In this document: piece by piece, positions 8,768 to 18,358 of the stretch
Layout of the letters: each line of letters starts with the position of its first letter
How positions within the stretch are numbered: position 1 is the first letter of the stretch
Origin: Burkholderiales bacterium
Lineage (GTDB): Bacteria; Pseudomonadota; Gammaproteobacteria; Burkholderiales; Burkholderiaceae_C
Reading direction: 5' to 3'
Length of the DNA: 43,005 nucleotides
Assembly: GCA_017302655.1 (NCBI GenBank)
Contig: JAFLDE010000026.1
Location: forward strand, 1-43,005
The notes under the pieces: generated by a model
What the model was told of the DNA's origin: nothing
Databases searched by the model: none
What the model saw: the letters and a program-made list of their open reading frames with translations, nothing else
Translations under genes and position numbers: made by a program

Positions 8768-9835
8768 TCAGCACGATAGCGCGAGTTGCCGCCCTTGCAA
8801 GGCGCCGGCCGCCAGCAGCAACCAGTGCCGCATGGCCGCCCAGGGCTCGGTGGGCCAGCCGGGATGACGAAGGCCCTTGCAGATGCCTTCGAGCTGCTGC
8901 ACGCTGGCCAGCAGCGCATCGCACTGCGCTGGGCGCAGCAAGGGCAGCACGCGCTCGAACCAGCGTTCCTTGGGGCCCCACACGCGTGCGGCACGCAGCG
9001 CCATCGGCAGTGGCTGGCCGGCAGCCAGCGACTGCACGCCGCGGCGAAGGGCGCGCACATCGTCGCTCAGCAGCCAGTGCAGGCGCACCACGGCCTCGCC
9101 TTCAGCCTGTAGAGCGTCCAGCAAACGCAGGCAACGTGCCAGCTGGCCGGTCCACAAGGCCTCGCCGAGCTGGCCGGCTTCGAAACGAGCCACGTCGGTG
9201 ACGCGCTCGTCGATGTCCTGCAATCGCAGCGGCTCTCCGGCGGGTTGCAGCAGGGCGAGCTTGTCGAGCTCTTGCTGCGCCGCGAGTAGGTTGCCCTCCA
9301 CCCGTTCGGCCAGGCAGGCTAGAACCTGCTCGCCGGCTTCGCCCGGGGGCAGCTTCAAGCCGAGCCGACCGGCGCGGCGCGCCAGCCACAGCGGCAGCGC
9401 ACGCCGCTCGATGGGGTCGGCGCGCAGCGAGTGGCCGGCGCCGTCGAGCGCGCTGAACCAGGCGCTGCTCAGCTGCGCCTTGTCCAGGCGCGGCAGGCTG
9501 ACCAGCAGCAGCAGGTCGGCGTGCAGGCTTTGCGCGAGGCCCTGCAGCGCTTCGCCGCCGTCCTTGCCCGGTTTGCCGCCGGGGATGCGCAGTTCGACGA
9601 TCTGCCGTTCGGCAAACAGCGAAAGCGAGGCCGCCTGCGCGGCCACCGCGCTCCAGTCGAAGCCCTGGCCGCTGACGGTGAACACCTGGCGCTCGCCGAA
9701 GCCTTCGGCGCGCGCCTTGGCCCGAATCGTGTCGAGCGCTTCGCCCGCGAGCAGGGCTTCGTCACCATGCACGACGTAGCAGGGCCTGAGCCCGCGAGCG
9801 AGCTGGGTGTCGAGGTCGTCGAGGCGGATCTGCAT
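8768..9835 (-). CDS. holA: DNA polymerase III delta subunit
   Basis: Clamp-loader subunit that opens the beta sliding clamp during replication. The 355-aa length and the N-terminus (MQIRLDDLDTQL, then CYVVHGDEALLAGEALDTIR, then FSVSG-like FTVSGQGFDW) fit HolA, as do the C-terminal RALRRGVQSLA and WGPKERWFERVLPLL regions. The ATG at 9835 is the only start that retains the usual N-terminus. It lies 24 bp after lptE, in the usual leuS-lptE-holA order of betaproteobacteria, so it is likely cotranscribed with those genes. Confidence 0.93.
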   Translation of the reverse strand: MQIRLDDLDTQLARGLRPCYVVHGDEALLAGEALDTIRAKARAEGFGERQVFTVSGQGFDWSAVAAQAASLSLFAERQIVELRIPGGKPGKDGGEALQGLAQSLHADLLLLVSLPRLDKAQLSSAWFSALDGAGHSLRADPIERRALPLWLARRAGRLGLKLPPGEAGEQVLACLAERVEGNLLAAQQELDKLALLQPAGEPLRLQDIDERVTDVARFEAGQLGEALWTGQLARCLRLLDALQAEGEAVVRLHWLLSDDVRALRRGVQSLAAGQPLPMALRAARVWGPKERWFERVLPLLRPAQCDALLASVQQLEGICKGLRHPGWPTEPWAAMRHWLLLAAGALQGRQLALSC

Positions 9836-9859
9836 GGCGCTTCGGCTGAGGGGGCGCGG

Positions 9860-10417
9860 CTAGCGCGGCTTCACGGCGGCCAGGCGGCGCATCAACAAGT
9901 TCACCGCCTCCTGCTCCATGGCGCGGCGCAGGCCGGCTTCTTCCTGCTCCTTGCCCAGAGCCTGGGACTCCGTGCTGCTGAGGTCGCGCGTCAGACGCAG
10001 CGACGTGCTGGGCAGCAGCAACTCGCCCGCGCCGGTGCTCAGGCGGTACTCCAGCTCCAGCAGAAGCTGCCATTCGCGGACCTGGCCGGCCGCCGTGCTG
10101 GCCACCGAAGTCTTGATGGCGCGCTCGCGCTGCAGCTCCAACACCACCTGGGCCTGTGCGACTTCGGTGATGCGCACCGGCATACGCGCCAGTTGGCGCT
10201 CCAGCGCCGCCTGCATGGGCGAGCGAGGCGCGAACCCAACGAGAGCCAGACGCTCGAAGGCAAAGCTGGTCGCACCACGCGGCGCGAAGCCACAGCCGGT
10301 CAGCGGAGTGAGCAGCAAGAGCAGGCCGCGGCGCGTCAACCCCCTTCTGGGCGACGTGAGGAGGCTGTGGCCCACTCGCGCCGTGGCGACCGGCGGGAGA
10401 CCTGGGGGTCGTGTCAC
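9860..10417 (-). CDS. lptE: LPS-assembly lipoprotein LptE
   Basis: Outer-membrane lipoprotein that plugs and helps assemble the LptD channel for lipopolysaccharide insertion. A lipoprotein signal is visible: [14 protein letters not shown] with lipobox LTGC, then CGFAPRG, typical of LptE (CGFxLRG). The remainder is 185 aa in total, normal for the family, and includes the [16 protein letters not shown] and [18 protein letters not shown] stretches seen in betaproteobacterial LptE. The GTG start at 10417 overlaps the leuS stop by 4 bp but gives an unusually long n-region; an internal TTG giving [10 protein letters not shown] is possible. Function follows from family and position between leuS and holA. 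Confidence 0.88.
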   Translation of the reverse strand: MTRPPGLPPVATARVGHSLLTSPRRGLTRRGLLLLLTPLTGCGFAPRGATSFAFERLALVGFAPRSPMQAALERQLARMPVRITEVAQAQVVLELQRERAIKTSVASTAAGQVREWQLLLELEYRLSTGAGELLLPSTSLRLTRDLSSTESQALGKEQEEAGLRRAMEQEAVNLLMRRLAAVKPR

Positions 10418-13050
10418 AGCACGAGGTTGACGAGGCGACCGGGCACGATGACGATCTTCTTGGGCAGCGCGCCGTTGCCGAACTGCGCGTAGCCGGGCGA
10501 GGCCAGGGCCGCCGCCTCGATGGCTGCCTTGTCGGCGCCGGCCGGCACCTTGATGGCGCCGCGCAGCTTGCCGCCGATTTGCAACATCAGCTCGATCTCA
10601 TCTTGCTGAAGTGCTGCCTCGTCCACCTGCGGCCAGGGCGCGTCCAGCAGGTCGCCCATCAGCGATGCAAAACCCAGGTCCTCCCACATGGCGTGGCCCA
10701 GGTGAGGGCAGGCCGGGTAGAGCACGCGCACCAGCACCGAGGCCCCTTCGCGCAGCACAGCACGGTCGGCATCGCTGGTTGGCTTGAAACCGTCCAGCGC
10801 GTTCAGCAGCTTCATCGCGCCGCTGACCACGGTGTTGAACTGCAGGCGTTCGTAGTCGTGGCTGACCTGCTTGAGCACCAGATGCACCTCGCGGCGCAGG
10901 GCCTTGGCCTCTGCGGAGATCGCGCTGAAGTCGCCGCCCCCGGCGCGGATCGCGTCGCCCTGCTTCTGGCCGAAGTTCCACACCCGCTTGAGGAAGCGGT
11001 GCGCGCCGTCCACGCCGGCGTCGTTCCACTCCAGGGTCTGCTCGGGCGGGCTGGCGAACATGACGAACAGGCGGGCCGTGTCGGCACCGTACTGGTCGAT
11101 CAGGGCCTGCGGGTCGACACCGTTGTTCTTCGACTTCGACATCGTCGTCATCTCGTACTCGAGCGGCGTGCCGTCCGTCTTCAGCTTGCCGCCGGTGATC
11201 TGCCCCGCCTCGTTGGTGACGACATCGAGCTCGTGGTCCCAGTAGTAGTTCTTGCCGCCGCCCTCGGGCTTGTGGAAGAAGGCGCCCTTGAGCACCATGC
11301 CTTGCGTCAGCAGCTTCTTGAAGGGCTCACCGACCGAGACCAGGCCGAGATCGCGCATCACCTTGGTCCAGAAGCGCGCGTAGAGCAAGTGCAGGATCGC
11401 GTGCTCGATGCCGCCGATGTACTGGTCCATGCCGCCATCTTTCATCCAGTACTGCGTGCCAGCAGCCACCATGGCGTCCGGGTTGCTTGGGTCGCAATAG
11501 CGCATGAAGTACCAGGACGAATCCACGAAGGTATCCATGGTGTCGGTCTCGCGCTTCGCCGGCTTGCCGCATTTCGGGCAGTCGACGTGCAGGAAGTCCT
11601 CGCGAGCTTTCAGCGGGTTGCCGCTGCCATCGGGCACGCAGTCCTCGGGCAGGACCACGGGCAGGTCCTTCTCGGGCACCGGCACCGGGCCGCAGTCCTC
11701 GCAATGGATGATGGGGATCGGCGTGCCCCAGTAGCGCTGGCGGCTCACGCCCCAGTCGCGCAGGCGCCAGGTGGTTTTCTTTTCGCCCAGGCCTTGTGCG
11801 GCGAGCAGCTCGGCGACCTTGTCGACCGCTTCCTTGTGGGAGAGGCCGTCTAGCACGCCGGAGTGGATGCAGCGCCCTTTGCTCTTGTCGGCGTACCACT
11901 CGGCCCAGAGCTTGTCGTCAAAGGCTTGGCCATCGACATCGACCACCTGCTGGATGGCGATGCCGTACTTGTTGGCGAACGCGAAGTCGCGCTCGTCGTG
12001 CGCCGGCACACCCATCACCGCGCCGTCGCCGTAGCTCATCAGCACGTAGTTGCCTACCCAGACCTCGACCTCGCTGCCGGTCAGTGGGTGGGTGACGAAG
12101 AGGCCGGTGGGTACACCCTTCTTCTCCTGCGTGGCCAGTTCGGCCTCGGTGCTGCCACCGCTCTTGCATTCGGCGATGAAGGCGGCGACCTTCGCATCCT
12201 TCGCTGCCGCGATCTCCGCCAGTGGGTGCTCGGGCGCCACGGCGCAGAAGGTCACACCCATGATGGTGTCGGCGCGCGTGGTGAACACCCAGAGCTTGCC
12301 GCCTTCGCCGCCAATCGAATGGGGGAATGCGAAGCGCACGCCCTGGCTCTTGCCGATCCAGTTCTCCTGCATCAGGCGCACGCGCTCGGGCCAGCCACTC
12401 AAGAATTCAGGATCCTCCGGGTTGGCGACCGCGCTCAGCAACTCCTCGGCGTACTGGGTGATCTTCAGGTAGTAGCCGGGGATCTCGCGCTTCTCCACGA
12501 GCGCGCCCGAACGCCAGCCGCGACCGTCGATGACCTGCTCGTTGGCCAGCACCGTCTGGTCCACTGGGTCCCAGTTGACGACCTGGGTGCGACGCTCGGC
12601 GATGCCCTTTTCCAGCATCTTCAGGAACAGCCACTGGTTCCACTTGTAGTACTTGGGATCGCAGGTGGCGACCTCGCGCGACCAGTCGATCGCCAGGCCC
12701 ATCGCCTGCATCTGCCCCTTCATGTGGGCAATGTTCGAGTAGGTCCACTGCGCCGGCGGCAGCTTGCCCTTCATCGCCGCGTTCTCGGCCGGCAGGCCGA
12801 AGGCGTCCCAGCCCATGGGCATGAGGACGTTGTAGCCCTTCATGCGCAGCTGGCGGGCCAGCATGTCGTTGATCGTGTAGTTGCGCACATGGCCCATGTG
12901 CAGCTTGCCCGAGGGGTAGGGCAGCATGGAGCAGGCGTAGTACTTGGGCTTGCCTTCGTCCTCGACGACGCGGTAGGCGTCGCGGGCATTCCAGTGGCTC
13001 TGGGCGCGCGACTCGATGTCACGCGGCTTGAAGTCTTGCGGGGCGCTCAT
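10414..13050 (-). CDS. leuS: Leucyl-tRNA synthetase
   Basis: Class I aminoacyl-tRNA synthetase charging tRNA-Leu. The 878-aa length is normal. The HIGH motif is present in [15 protein letters not shown] (about residues 43-57), the KMSKS motif in [13 protein letters not shown] (about 630-643), and the CP1 editing domain lies between, including the typical [28 protein letters not shown] and the cysteine pair CPKCG mark the zinc-binding region. The start gives [17 protein letters not shown], usual for betaproteobacteria. It follows exbD by 101 bp and overlaps lptE by 4 bp. Confidence 0.97.
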   Translation of the reverse strand: MSAPQDFKPRDIESRAQSHWNARDAYRVVEDEGKPKYYACSMLPYPSGKLHMGHVRNYTINDMLARQLRMKGYNVLMPMGWDAFGLPAENAAMKGKLPPAQWTYSNIAHMKGQMQAMGLAIDWSREVATCDPKYYKWNQWLFLKMLEKGIAERRTQVVNWDPVDQTVLANEQVIDGRGWRSGALVEKREIPGYYLKITQYAEELLSAVANPEDPEFLSGWPERVRLMQENWIGKSQGVRFAFPHSIGGEGGKLWVFTTRADTIMGVTFCAVAPEHPLAEIAAAKDAKVAAFIAECKSGGSTEAELATQEKKGVPTGLFVTHPLTGSEVEVWVGNYVLMSYGDGAVMGVPAHDERDFAFANKYGIAIQQVVDVDGQAFDDKLWAEWYADKSKGRCIHSGVLDGLSHKEAVDKVAELLAAQGLGEKKTTWRLRDWGVSRQRYWGTPIPIIHCEDCGPVPVPEKDLPVVLPEDCVPDGSGNPLKAREDFLHVDCPKCGKPAKRETDTMDTFVDSSWYFMRYCDPSNPDAMVAAGTQYWMKDGGMDQYIGGIEHAILHLLYARFWTKVMRDLGLVSVGEPFKKLLTQGMVLKGAFFHKPEGGGKNYYWDHELDVVTNEAGQITGGKLKTDGTPLEYEMTTMSKSKNNGVDPQALIDQYGADTARLFVMFASPPEQTLEWNDAGVDGAHRFLKRVWNFGQKQGDAIRAGGGDFSAISAEAKALRREVHLVLKQVSHDYERLQFNTVVSGAMKLLNALDGFKPTSDADRAVLREGASVLVRVLYPACPHLGHAMWEDLGFASLMGDLLDAPWPQVDEAALQQDEIELMLQIGGKLRGAIKVPAGADKAAIEAAALASPGYAQFGNGALPKKIVIVPGRLVNLVL

Positions 13051-13151
13051 GTTGGGTCCGGATGCGGGGGGCGGATTGTAGGAAGCCGTCTAGGAGCCTG
13101 TCCCAGAGCCCGGCAGGCCCCGAGCACCCCGCCGCTGGGCGTCTCGCCCTC

Positions 13152-13580
13152 TCAGGGCGCGGAGGCCTTGGGCGCCGTGGCGAACGCCAGCCGTGTGAGC
13201 TGGGCGGCCTGCAGTTGGTCGAGCAGCGCGGCCACCTTGCCGTAAGGCACGGCCTGGTCGATGGCGAGTTGCACCTCGGCCTCGGGCTGATCGGCCGCCA
13301 GGGCCGCCAGGCGCGGCTTCAGGGCGGCCGGGTCCACCCGTTCGCCGTTCCAGAAAAGTTGGCCCTGGGCGTCCAGCGCCAACTGCTGTGCGGCCGGTGG
13401 CTGGTCGGTCTGCGCGGCGTCGCCGCTGGCGGGCAGCTCGAGCTTCAGCGCGGCGGTCATCAGCGGTGCGGCGACCATGAAGATGATGAGCAGCACGAGC
13501 ATGACGTCGATCAAGGGCGTCATGTTGATCTCGCTCATCGGTTGCGCCGGGCGGGCGCGTTCCAGGCGGCCCAGGCTCAT
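13152..13580 (-). CDS. exbD: ExbD/TolR-family biopolymer transport protein
   Basis: Inner-membrane partner of the adjacent ExbB/TolQ-type protein; such pairs use the proton gradient to energise TonB-type transport or cell-envelope work. The 142-aa protein has a short cytoplasmic N-terminus, the signature SEINMTPLIDVMLVLLIIFM with the key Asp in the single transmembrane helix (about residues 15-40), and a periplasmic domain to the end. It begins 7 bp after exbB. No tonB gene lies nearby, so the energy recipient is not defined; it could serve the TonB-dependent receptor of the glycan locus, but this is only possible, not shown. Confidence 0.9.
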   Translation of the reverse strand: MSLGRLERARPAQPMSEINMTPLIDVMLVLLIIFMVAAPLMTAALKLELPASGDAAQTDQPPAAQQLALDAQGQLFWNGERVDPAALKPRLAALAADQPEAEVQLAIDQAVPYGKVAALLDQLQAAQLTRLAFATAPKASAP

Positions 13581-13587
13581 CGCTGGC

Positions 13588-14232
13588 TCACTGCAGTGCG
13601 GCGCGCAGGTCGTGCGCGAAGCCCTCTAGCTCAGCCTCGCAGGCGTTGAGTTGCCGCGTGAAGGCGTTGTAGGCGAGCACGGCGGGGATGGCAACGACCA
13701 GGCCGGCAGCCGTCATCACCAACGCCTCACCCACCGGACCAGCGATGCGTTCGATGCTCAGCGCGCCGCCCATCGACAGGCCGTGCAGCGCCTGGTAGAT
13801 GCCCCAGACGGTGCCCAGCAAGCCGACGAAGGGCGCGGTGGCACCGATCGAGGCCAGCCAGCCCTGGCCGGCCTGCAGGCGGCCGAGCACGGCGTGCAGG
13901 GCATCGCGCAATGGCCGGGTCAATCGGGCCGGGTCGGGCAATTGCCCGCCCAAGGTGGCGGCCGCTCCGGCGCGCGGAGCGCCTTGGGCCGCATCGAGCA
14001 GTGGCAGCAGCAGGCGCTCGGCATCGAACCGGGACAGCGCCGCACGGCCCGTCTCCCAGTCGGGTGCTGCCCAGAAGGACGGCAGGGCTTGCTTCAGCGA
14101 GCGGCGGGCGCGCCAGTAGCTCATGGCCTTCCAGCCGATCAGCGCCCAGGTGGTCACCGACATGGCAAGCAGCAGCAGACCGACCACGCGGCCGACCGCG
14201 TCAGCGTCTTGCCAGACTTGCAGGCCGTCCAT
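13588..14232 (-). CDS. exbB: MotA/TolQ/ExbB proton-channel family protein
   Basis: Proton-conducting inner-membrane subunit paired with the following ExbD protein. The 214-aa protein has an N-terminal helix (about 15-35), a cytoplasmic loop with the arginine-rich SYWRARRSLKQAL segment, and two C-terminal helices about 115-145 and 160-190; WLASIGATAPFVGLLGTVWG and GPVGEALVMTAAGLVVAIPA are ExbB/TolQ signatures. The ATG at 14232 shares a base with the dapB stop (TGATG) and is preferred over a TTG one codon upstream. The bamE-dapB-exbB-exbD-leuS order is conserved in Burkholderiales. Confidence 0.92.
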   Translation of the reverse strand: MDGLQVWQDADAVGRVVGLLLLAMSVTTWALIGWKAMSYWRARRSLKQALPSFWAAPDWETGRAALSRFDAERLLLPLLDAAQGAPRAGAAATLGGQLPDPARLTRPLRDALHAVLGRLQAGQGWLASIGATAPFVGLLGTVWGIYQALHGLSMGGALSIERIAGPVGEALVMTAAGLVVAIPAVLAYNAFTRQLNACEAELEGFAHDLRAALQ

Positions 14233-15047
14233 CAACGTGCGGCTCCCGCTTGCGAGCCCATTGCTGCCACCACGTCGGCCATGCTGTAGAGGCCGGGCCT
14301 CTGGCGCTGGACGAAGCGGGCGGCGGCCAGCGCGCCGCTGGCGTAATGGGCGCGGCTGCTGGAACGGTGTGCGATCTCGATCACCTCGTGCTCGCCGCAG
14401 AACATGACTTGATGGTCGCCAATGATGGCACCGCCGCGCACGGCGGCGAAGCCGATGGCGCCGCGCGGGCGCGGACCGGTCTGTCCTTCACGGCTGAGAA
14501 CCGCGGCATCGCGCAGGGCATGGCCTCGGGCAGCGGCAACCACCTCGCCCATTTGCAGCGCGGTGCCGCTGGGTGCATCGACCTTGTGACGGTGGTGGGC
14601 CTCGACGATCTCCACGTCGTAGTCGGGCCCCAGGCGCTGGCCGGCCTGGCGCAGCAACTCCATGACCACGGCCACGCCCAGGCTGGTATTGGGCGCCCAA
14701 AGAATGGGCAGCTGCTGCGCGGCTTCGTGGATGCGCGCCATCTCGACCGCGCTGAAGCCGGTGGTGCCGATGACCATCGCACAGCCGCTGGCCTGACAGC
14801 TTTCCAGATGCGCCAGCGTGGCGTTGACGCGGGTGAAGTCGATCAGCACCTGGGCATCGCCCAGTTGGTCCGGCTGGTCCGGCGCGATGCGCAGGTCGCC
14901 CAGCGGGCTGCCGACAGCGGCATTGCCCTCGCGGGCCAGTGCGGCGACCAATTGCAGGTCGGGTGCGGCCAGCACCTGCTCGGCGATCAGGCGGCCCATG
15001 CGGCCGGTGACCCCGGCCACGGCCACGCGCAGGGGCGTCGCGCTCAC
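14232..15047 (-). CDS. dapB: 4-hydroxy-tetrahydrodipicolinate reductase
   Basis: Reduces 4-hydroxy-tetrahydrodipicolinate in lysine and diaminopimelate synthesis. The N-terminus has the NAD(P)-binding VAVAGVTGRMGRLI motif; the catalytic signature VEIVEAHHRHKVDAPSGTAL holds the catalytic His and Lys, and FCGEHEVIEIAHRSSSR lies near the C-terminus. The length of 271 aa is typical. The GTG start overlaps the bamE stop (GTGA); the next gene, exbB, overlaps its stop by 1 bp. Confidence 0.96.
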   Translation of the reverse strand: MSATPLRVAVAGVTGRMGRLIAEQVLAAPDLQLVAALAREGNAAVGSPLGDLRIAPDQPDQLGDAQVLIDFTRVNATLAHLESCQASGCAMVIGTTGFSAVEMARIHEAAQQLPILWAPNTSLGVAVVMELLRQAGQRLGPDYDVEIVEAHHRHKVDAPSGTALQMGEVVAAARGHALRDAAVLSREGQTGPRPRGAIGFAAVRGGAIIGDHQVMFCGEHEVIEIAHRSSSRAHYASGALAAARFVQRQRPGLYSMADVVAAMGSQAGAAR

Positions 15048-15565
15048 CGCTCCAGCGGCGGGTAGCTGCGCACCGCGCCCTGGGGTTGGTCGACCACGGC
15101 GGCTGCTTGGCGGGCCGGGCGCGGCAAAGCGGCACGCTCGGCCTCGCTCAATTCCAGGCGAGGCGCGGCGGACTTGGGCTTGAAGGTGTTGATGGAGGCC
15201 ACGAATTCCTCCTCGGTGGGGAGATCCGCAGGCACCTCCAGCGCCTTCAGCCGCTCACCTTCGAAACGGGCCACCACTTTGCGCGCCTGCGGTGCAGCTC
15301 CCTGGCGGCGAATGGTGAACACGTAGTCCCAACGGTCGGCGTGGAAGGCATCGGCCAGCATGGGCGAGCCGAGCAGGTCGCGCACTTGGTCGCGGCTCAT
15401 GCCCGGCTTGACACGCTCGGCGCTCTCCTTGGTGACCACATTGCCCTGCACGATCTCCACCCGGTAGAGCGGCACGACGTAGGCGAAGCGATCGCTGTGG
15501 CCGACCCAACTGGAGCAGGCCCCCAGCAGCAGCACGACAGGAAGCAGGGCAAGCGAACGGAACAT
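15044..15565 (-). CDS. bamE: Outer-membrane assembly lipoprotein BamE
   Basis: Small lipoprotein of the BAM complex that inserts beta-barrel proteins. The ATG at 15565 gives a compact lipoprotein signal MFRSLALLPVVLLLGAC (lipobox LGAC, Cys17); an upstream in-frame ATG would add ten residues and spoil it. The SmpA/OmlA core is clear: VEIVQGNVVTKE, VKPGMSRDQVRDLLGSPML and RWDYVFTIRR. The C-terminus (about residues 115-173) is longer than in E. coli BamE and is rich in Ala/Pro/Arg, as in other betaproteobacteria. It is divergent from fur, an arrangement common in the order. Confidence 0.92.
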   Translation of the reverse strand: MFRSLALLPVVLLLGACSSWVGHSDRFAYVVPLYRVEIVQGNVVTKESAERVKPGMSRDQVRDLLGSPMLADAFHADRWDYVFTIRRQGAAPQARKVVARFEGERLKALEVPADLPTEEEFVASINTFKPKSAAPRLELSEAERAALPRPARQAAAVVDQPQGAVRSYPPLER

Positions 15566-15664
15566 ACGGGCACGCGCAACAGCGCTCAATAGCAAGCCAA
15601 CGAGGCGCTGGCTGAAGGGAGGCCAGCATGGCGCTGGCTAAGATGGCGCGATTCTAGGTGGCCC
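15566..15664. promoter_or_regulatory. bamE-fur divergent promoter region
   Basis: The 99-bp gap must hold both promoters. On the plus strand TAAGAT (15639-15644) is a possible -10 for fur, though no good -35 lies at the right distance. A 10-bp direct repeat GGCGCTGGCT occurs at 15604-15613 and 15630-15639, 26 bp apart, which would place two sites on similar helix faces. No obvious Fur box was found. Confidence 0.4.
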
Positions 15665-16096
15665 ATGAAACAGAGCGACGAGATCAAGAACAGCGGGCTG
15701 AAGGCAACTTTGCCGCGCATCCGCGTGCTCGAAGTCTTTCAGAACAGCAGCCAGCGGCACCTCACGGCCGAGGATGTGTTCAAGGCCCTGTTGGCCGAGG
15801 ATGCCGACATCGGCTTGGCCACCGTCTACCGCGTGCTCACCCAGTTCGAGCAGGCCGGTTTGCTCAGCCGCACCCACTTCGAGACGGGCAAGGCGGTGTT
15901 CGAGCTCAATGAGGGCCGGCACCATGACCACTTGGTCTGCCTGACCTGCGGCAAGGTCGAGGAGTTCTACGACGAGGCGATCGAGACGCGCCAGCACGCG
16001 ATTGCGCGCGATCGAGGCTTCGAGCTTCAGGAGCACGCGCTCTCCCTGTACGCGGTGTGCACGAAGACCGATTGCGCTCACCGGCGGGTCAAATAA
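15665..16096 (+). CDS. fur: Ferric uptake regulator
   Basis: Iron-responsive repressor. The 143-aa length is typical. The winged-helix DNA-binding domain includes [14 protein letters not shown] and [18 protein letters not shown]; the metal-binding region has [22 protein letters not shown], giving the HHDH metal ligands and a CxxC motif, and a second cysteine pair CTKTDC near the end. It is divergent from bamE and its stop overlaps the convergent hprK stop region by 8 bp. Fur with bamE is a conserved pair in Burkholderiales. Confidence 0.96.
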   Translation: MKQSDEIKNSGLKATLPRIRVLEVFQNSSQRHLTAEDVFKALLAEDADIGLATVYRVLTQFEQAGLLSRTHFETGKAVFELNEGRHHDHLVCLTCGKVEEFYDEAIETRQHAIARDRGFELQEHALSLYAVCTKTDCAHRRVK

Positions 16097-17054
16097 GGCC
16101 GTCGTCCTCGCCTTGCTCCATGGCGCGCTGATGGCGCGCCACAAACTCCTGATAGGTGTCGATGCCGCGCAACTGCAGGATGGTGTTGCGCACGGCCGCC
16201 TCCACCAGCACTGCGAGGTTGCGCCCAGCGTCCACCGCAATGATGACCTTGCGCGTCGGCGCACCCAACACCTCTTCGTAAAGTGGTTCGTAGGGCAGGC
16301 GCTCGAACTCTCGCTCCAAGGTTTCGCGCCGCACCAGATGGACGATGAGCTTGAGCCGCATCTTGCGGCGCACGGCGGTCTCGCCAAAGATGGCCTTGAT
16401 GTCGAGCAGGCCGATGCCGCGCACTTCCAGCAGGTTGGCCAGCAGTTCCGGACAGCGGCCGATCACCACGTCCTGGGCGACGCGGAAGAAGTCCACTGCG
16501 TCGTCGGCCACCAGGCCATGTCCGCGCGAGATCAACTCAAGCCCCAGCTCGCTCTTGCCCAGGCCCGACTCGCCAGTGAGCAGCACGCCCAGGCCGAGGA
16601 TGTCCATGAAAACGCCGTGGCGCGTGCTGCGCGTCGCGCACAGCTGCGCGAGGTAGGTGCGGATGACGTCGATGACGTGCCCGGCCGATGCGGCAGTGGT
16701 GAACAGCGGGATGTCGGCGCGGTCGCACATGGCCACCAGCTTGGGTGGCGCTGGGCAGTCATCGGCCACGATGATGACCGGAGGCTCCAGCGTGACGATG
16801 CGCGACACCCGTCGATCCAGCACCTCGTCGCTGCCCTCGCTCAGATAAGCCACCTCACGCCGCCCCACCAACTGCACGCGGTAGGGATGGATGTAGTTCA
16901 GGTAGCCGACCAGATCGGCGGCGGACTGGGCGTCCCGCAGCGCGGCTTCGTCGAAGCGTCGCTCCGGGTGGGCATGGCCAGCAATCCATTGCCAGTGCAG
17001 CGCTTCGCGGTGCTCTTCGAAGAGCCGGTCAGCCGAGATCGAGACGGGTTTCAT
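16089..17054 (-). CDS. hprK: HPr kinase/phosphorylase
   Basis: Bifunctional enzyme that phosphorylates or dephosphorylates HPr on Ser, linking PTS state to regulation. The 321-aa protein has the N-terminal HPr_kinase_N region, then the Walker A motif [11 protein letters not shown] (about 150-160) and the family signature [16 protein letters not shown] (about 208-223) used in phosphorylase action. In proteobacteria lacking a full sugar PTS, HprK commonly accompanies ptsN and hpf, as here. It starts 37 bp after ptsN. No ptsH or ptsI is in the window. Confidence 0.95.
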   Translation of the reverse strand: MKPVSISADRLFEEHREALHWQWIAGHAHPERRFDEAALRDAQSAADLVGYLNYIHPYRVQLVGRREVAYLSEGSDEVLDRRVSRIVTLEPPVIIVADDCPAPPKLVAMCDRADIPLFTTAASAGHVIDVIRTYLAQLCATRSTRHGVFMDILGLGVLLTGESGLGKSELGLELISRGHGLVADDAVDFFRVAQDVVIGRCPELLANLLEVRGIGLLDIKAIFGETAVRRKMRLKLIVHLVRRETLEREFERLPYEPLYEEVLGAPTRKVIIAVDAGRNLAVLVEAAVRNTILQLRGIDTYQEFVARHQRAMEQGEDDGLI

Positions 17055-17091
17055 GGGAGGCGCGATCCGCCCGGTCGGCGGGGGATGGCCT

Positions 17092-17562
17092 TCATGCGGC
17101 CGATTTGACCGGTTGCCAGGCGCTGATGAGTTGGTGCACGACCGCCGGGTCGGCTTCGGTCTTCAGGCGCTCGCGCAAATCGCGTTCGCTGAGCATCTCG
17201 GCGATCTCGCCAAGAATCTCAAGGTGCCGCTGCGTCGCCGCCTCGGGCACCAACAGCACGATGAGCAACAGGACGGGTTCCTCGTCCGGCGCGTCGAAGC
17301 CAATCGGCTGGCGCAGGCGCACCACGGCAGCGACGGGATTCTTCAGCCCTTTGATGCGCCCGTGCGGGATGGCCACACCATGCCCAAGCCCGGTGGAGCC
17401 CAGGCGCTCCCGTGCGAACAGGCTGTCGGTGACCAAGGCTCGCGCCAAGGTCTGCTGGTTCTCCAGCAACAGGCCGACCTGCTCGAACACGCGCTTCTTG
17501 CTCGTGGCCTCCACGTCCACCTGCACCAATGGTGCGGGGAGGATGGCGGCAAGTCGGTTCAT
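17092..17562 (-). CDS. ptsN: PTS IIA-like nitrogen-regulatory protein
   Basis: Phospho-acceptor of the nitrogen-related PTS, which regulates potassium and carbon/nitrogen functions rather than sugar transport. The 156-aa protein shows [20 protein letters not shown] with the phosphorylated histidine at His67, and [20 protein letters not shown] in the C-terminal half. The gene lies between hpf and hprK. A terminator stands between hpf and ptsN, so it probably has its own promoter in the 104 bp before its start. Confidence 0.93.
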   Translation of the reverse strand: MNRLAAILPAPLVQVDVEATSKKRVFEQVGLLLENQQTLARALVTDSLFARERLGSTGLGHGVAIPHGRIKGLKNPVAAVVRLRQPIGFDAPDEEPVLLLIVLLVPEAATQRHLEILGEIAEMLSERDLRERLKTEADPAVVHQLISAWQPVKSAA

Positions 17563-17663
17563 GGCTGGGTGCTCAAAAGAGTGAGGGCAGCATTCTAGGA
17601 AGCCTGATGCTTCTTTCGCGAGCCCCAGCCCTTCGACTCGGTGGGTCGGTTCTGCGCATCAGC

Positions 17664-17689
17664 GAAAAGGGCGGCACTGGGCCGCCCTT
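17664..17689 (-). terminator. Intrinsic terminator after hpf
   Basis: On the minus strand a perfect 9-bp stem (AAGGGCGGC, 17667-17675, with GCCGCCCTT, 17681-17689) and 5-nt loop is followed by TTTTCG. It lies 27 bp after the hpf stop and is expected to separate hpf from ptsN. Confidence 0.75.
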
Positions 17690-17716
17690 CGGCTGAACGA
17701 GAGCCGGACTTGCGTC

Positions 17717-18061
17717 TCAGGCGTTGGCTCCCAGGTCCAACCGCTTGGCCGAGGCGTGCTGGTGATCCTGCAGCATTTCCTTGTGGCGACAGACTTGACG
17801 ATCCAGCTTGTCCATCAACTGGTCGATCGCGGCATACAGATCCTCGTGGGACTGTTCGCAGAACAGATCGCGGCCCTTCACATGCAAGGTCACTTCGGCG
17901 CGCTGCCTGCGCTCCTTCTCCTTTTGCTTCTCCACCGTGAGCAGCACGTTGATGTCAACCACCTGATCAAAGTGTCGCGTCACGCGGTCCAGCTTGTTCA
18001 CCACGTACTCACGCAGCGCTGGGGTCACTTCGAGGTGATGTCCGCTGATCGTCAGGTTCAT
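17717..18061 (-). CDS. hpf: Ribosome hibernation promoting factor (short form)
   Basis: Binds the 30S subunit in stationary phase and drives ribosome dimerisation or inactivation. The ATG at 18061 has a strong ribosome-binding site (AAAGGAGGCTCT just before it) and gives [20 protein letters not shown], the family N-terminus. The 114-aa product is slightly longer than E. coli HPF and lacks the long C-terminal domain. [19 protein letters not shown] and [21 protein letters not shown] are conserved. In many Burkholderiales rpoN precedes hpf; here it does not, and the upstream 439 bp is non-coding. Confidence 0.93.
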   Translation of the reverse strand: MNLTISGHHLEVTPALREYVVNKLDRVTRHFDQVVDINVLLTVEKQKEKERRQRAEVTLHVKGRDLFCEQSHEDLYAAIDQLMDKLDRQVCRHKEMLQDHQHASAKRLDLGANA

Positions 18062-18089
18062 AGAGCCTCCTTTCCAAGGCTTGGGAAAC

Positions 18090-18111
18090 AAAAAAGCCGA
18101 CGCGCCCGGCT
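18090..18111 (-). terminator. Terminator-like hairpin in the hpf leader
   Basis: On the minus strand AGCCG (18111-18107) pairs with CGGCT (18099-18095), loop 7 nt, followed by a run of T residues down to 18090. It ends about 29 nt before the hpf start codon. As no gene lies upstream on this strand, it is either an attenuator within the hpf leader or the end of a small RNA. Confidence 0.5.
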
Positions 18112-18328
18112 CCTGGGCAACGACGGCATGGGGTGCCACCGGTCGGGGTGTGAAGGAGCCTGGCCTGCACCAGCGGCCAGCGTTGCGCTGGCAAGGGCAC
18201 GCTGGAAAGCGCGCGCCGGGGTCGGGTCATCAGTCTGCAACATCACTCCGGTAGCGAGCCCAGTCTGCCTCGGCTTGACGGTGCCGGCAAGCCCGGGCGT
18301 CAAGTCCTTGGACTGGCATTTGCACGCG

Positions 18329-18358
18329 TTGTGGAGGCGCTGAAGCCAAGGTCATAAT
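18329..18358 (+). promoter_or_regulatory. Candidate sigma70 promoter for corA
   Basis: TTGTGG (18329-18334) and CATAAT (18353-18358) are separated by 18 bp. Transcription from here would give a leader of about 135 nt before the corA start, which includes a tandem CCCCTTGCGT repeat. Assigned by eye from consensus only. Confidence 0.45.

Noticed and set aside
18009-18303. Short minus-strand frames upstream of hpf
   Set aside because: Arg/Pro-rich, no recognisable features, and they overlap the strong hpf ribosome-binding site.
18062-18330. Sigma54 promoter for hpf
   Set aside because: Searched for TGGCAC-N5-TTGC on the minus strand; no acceptable match.
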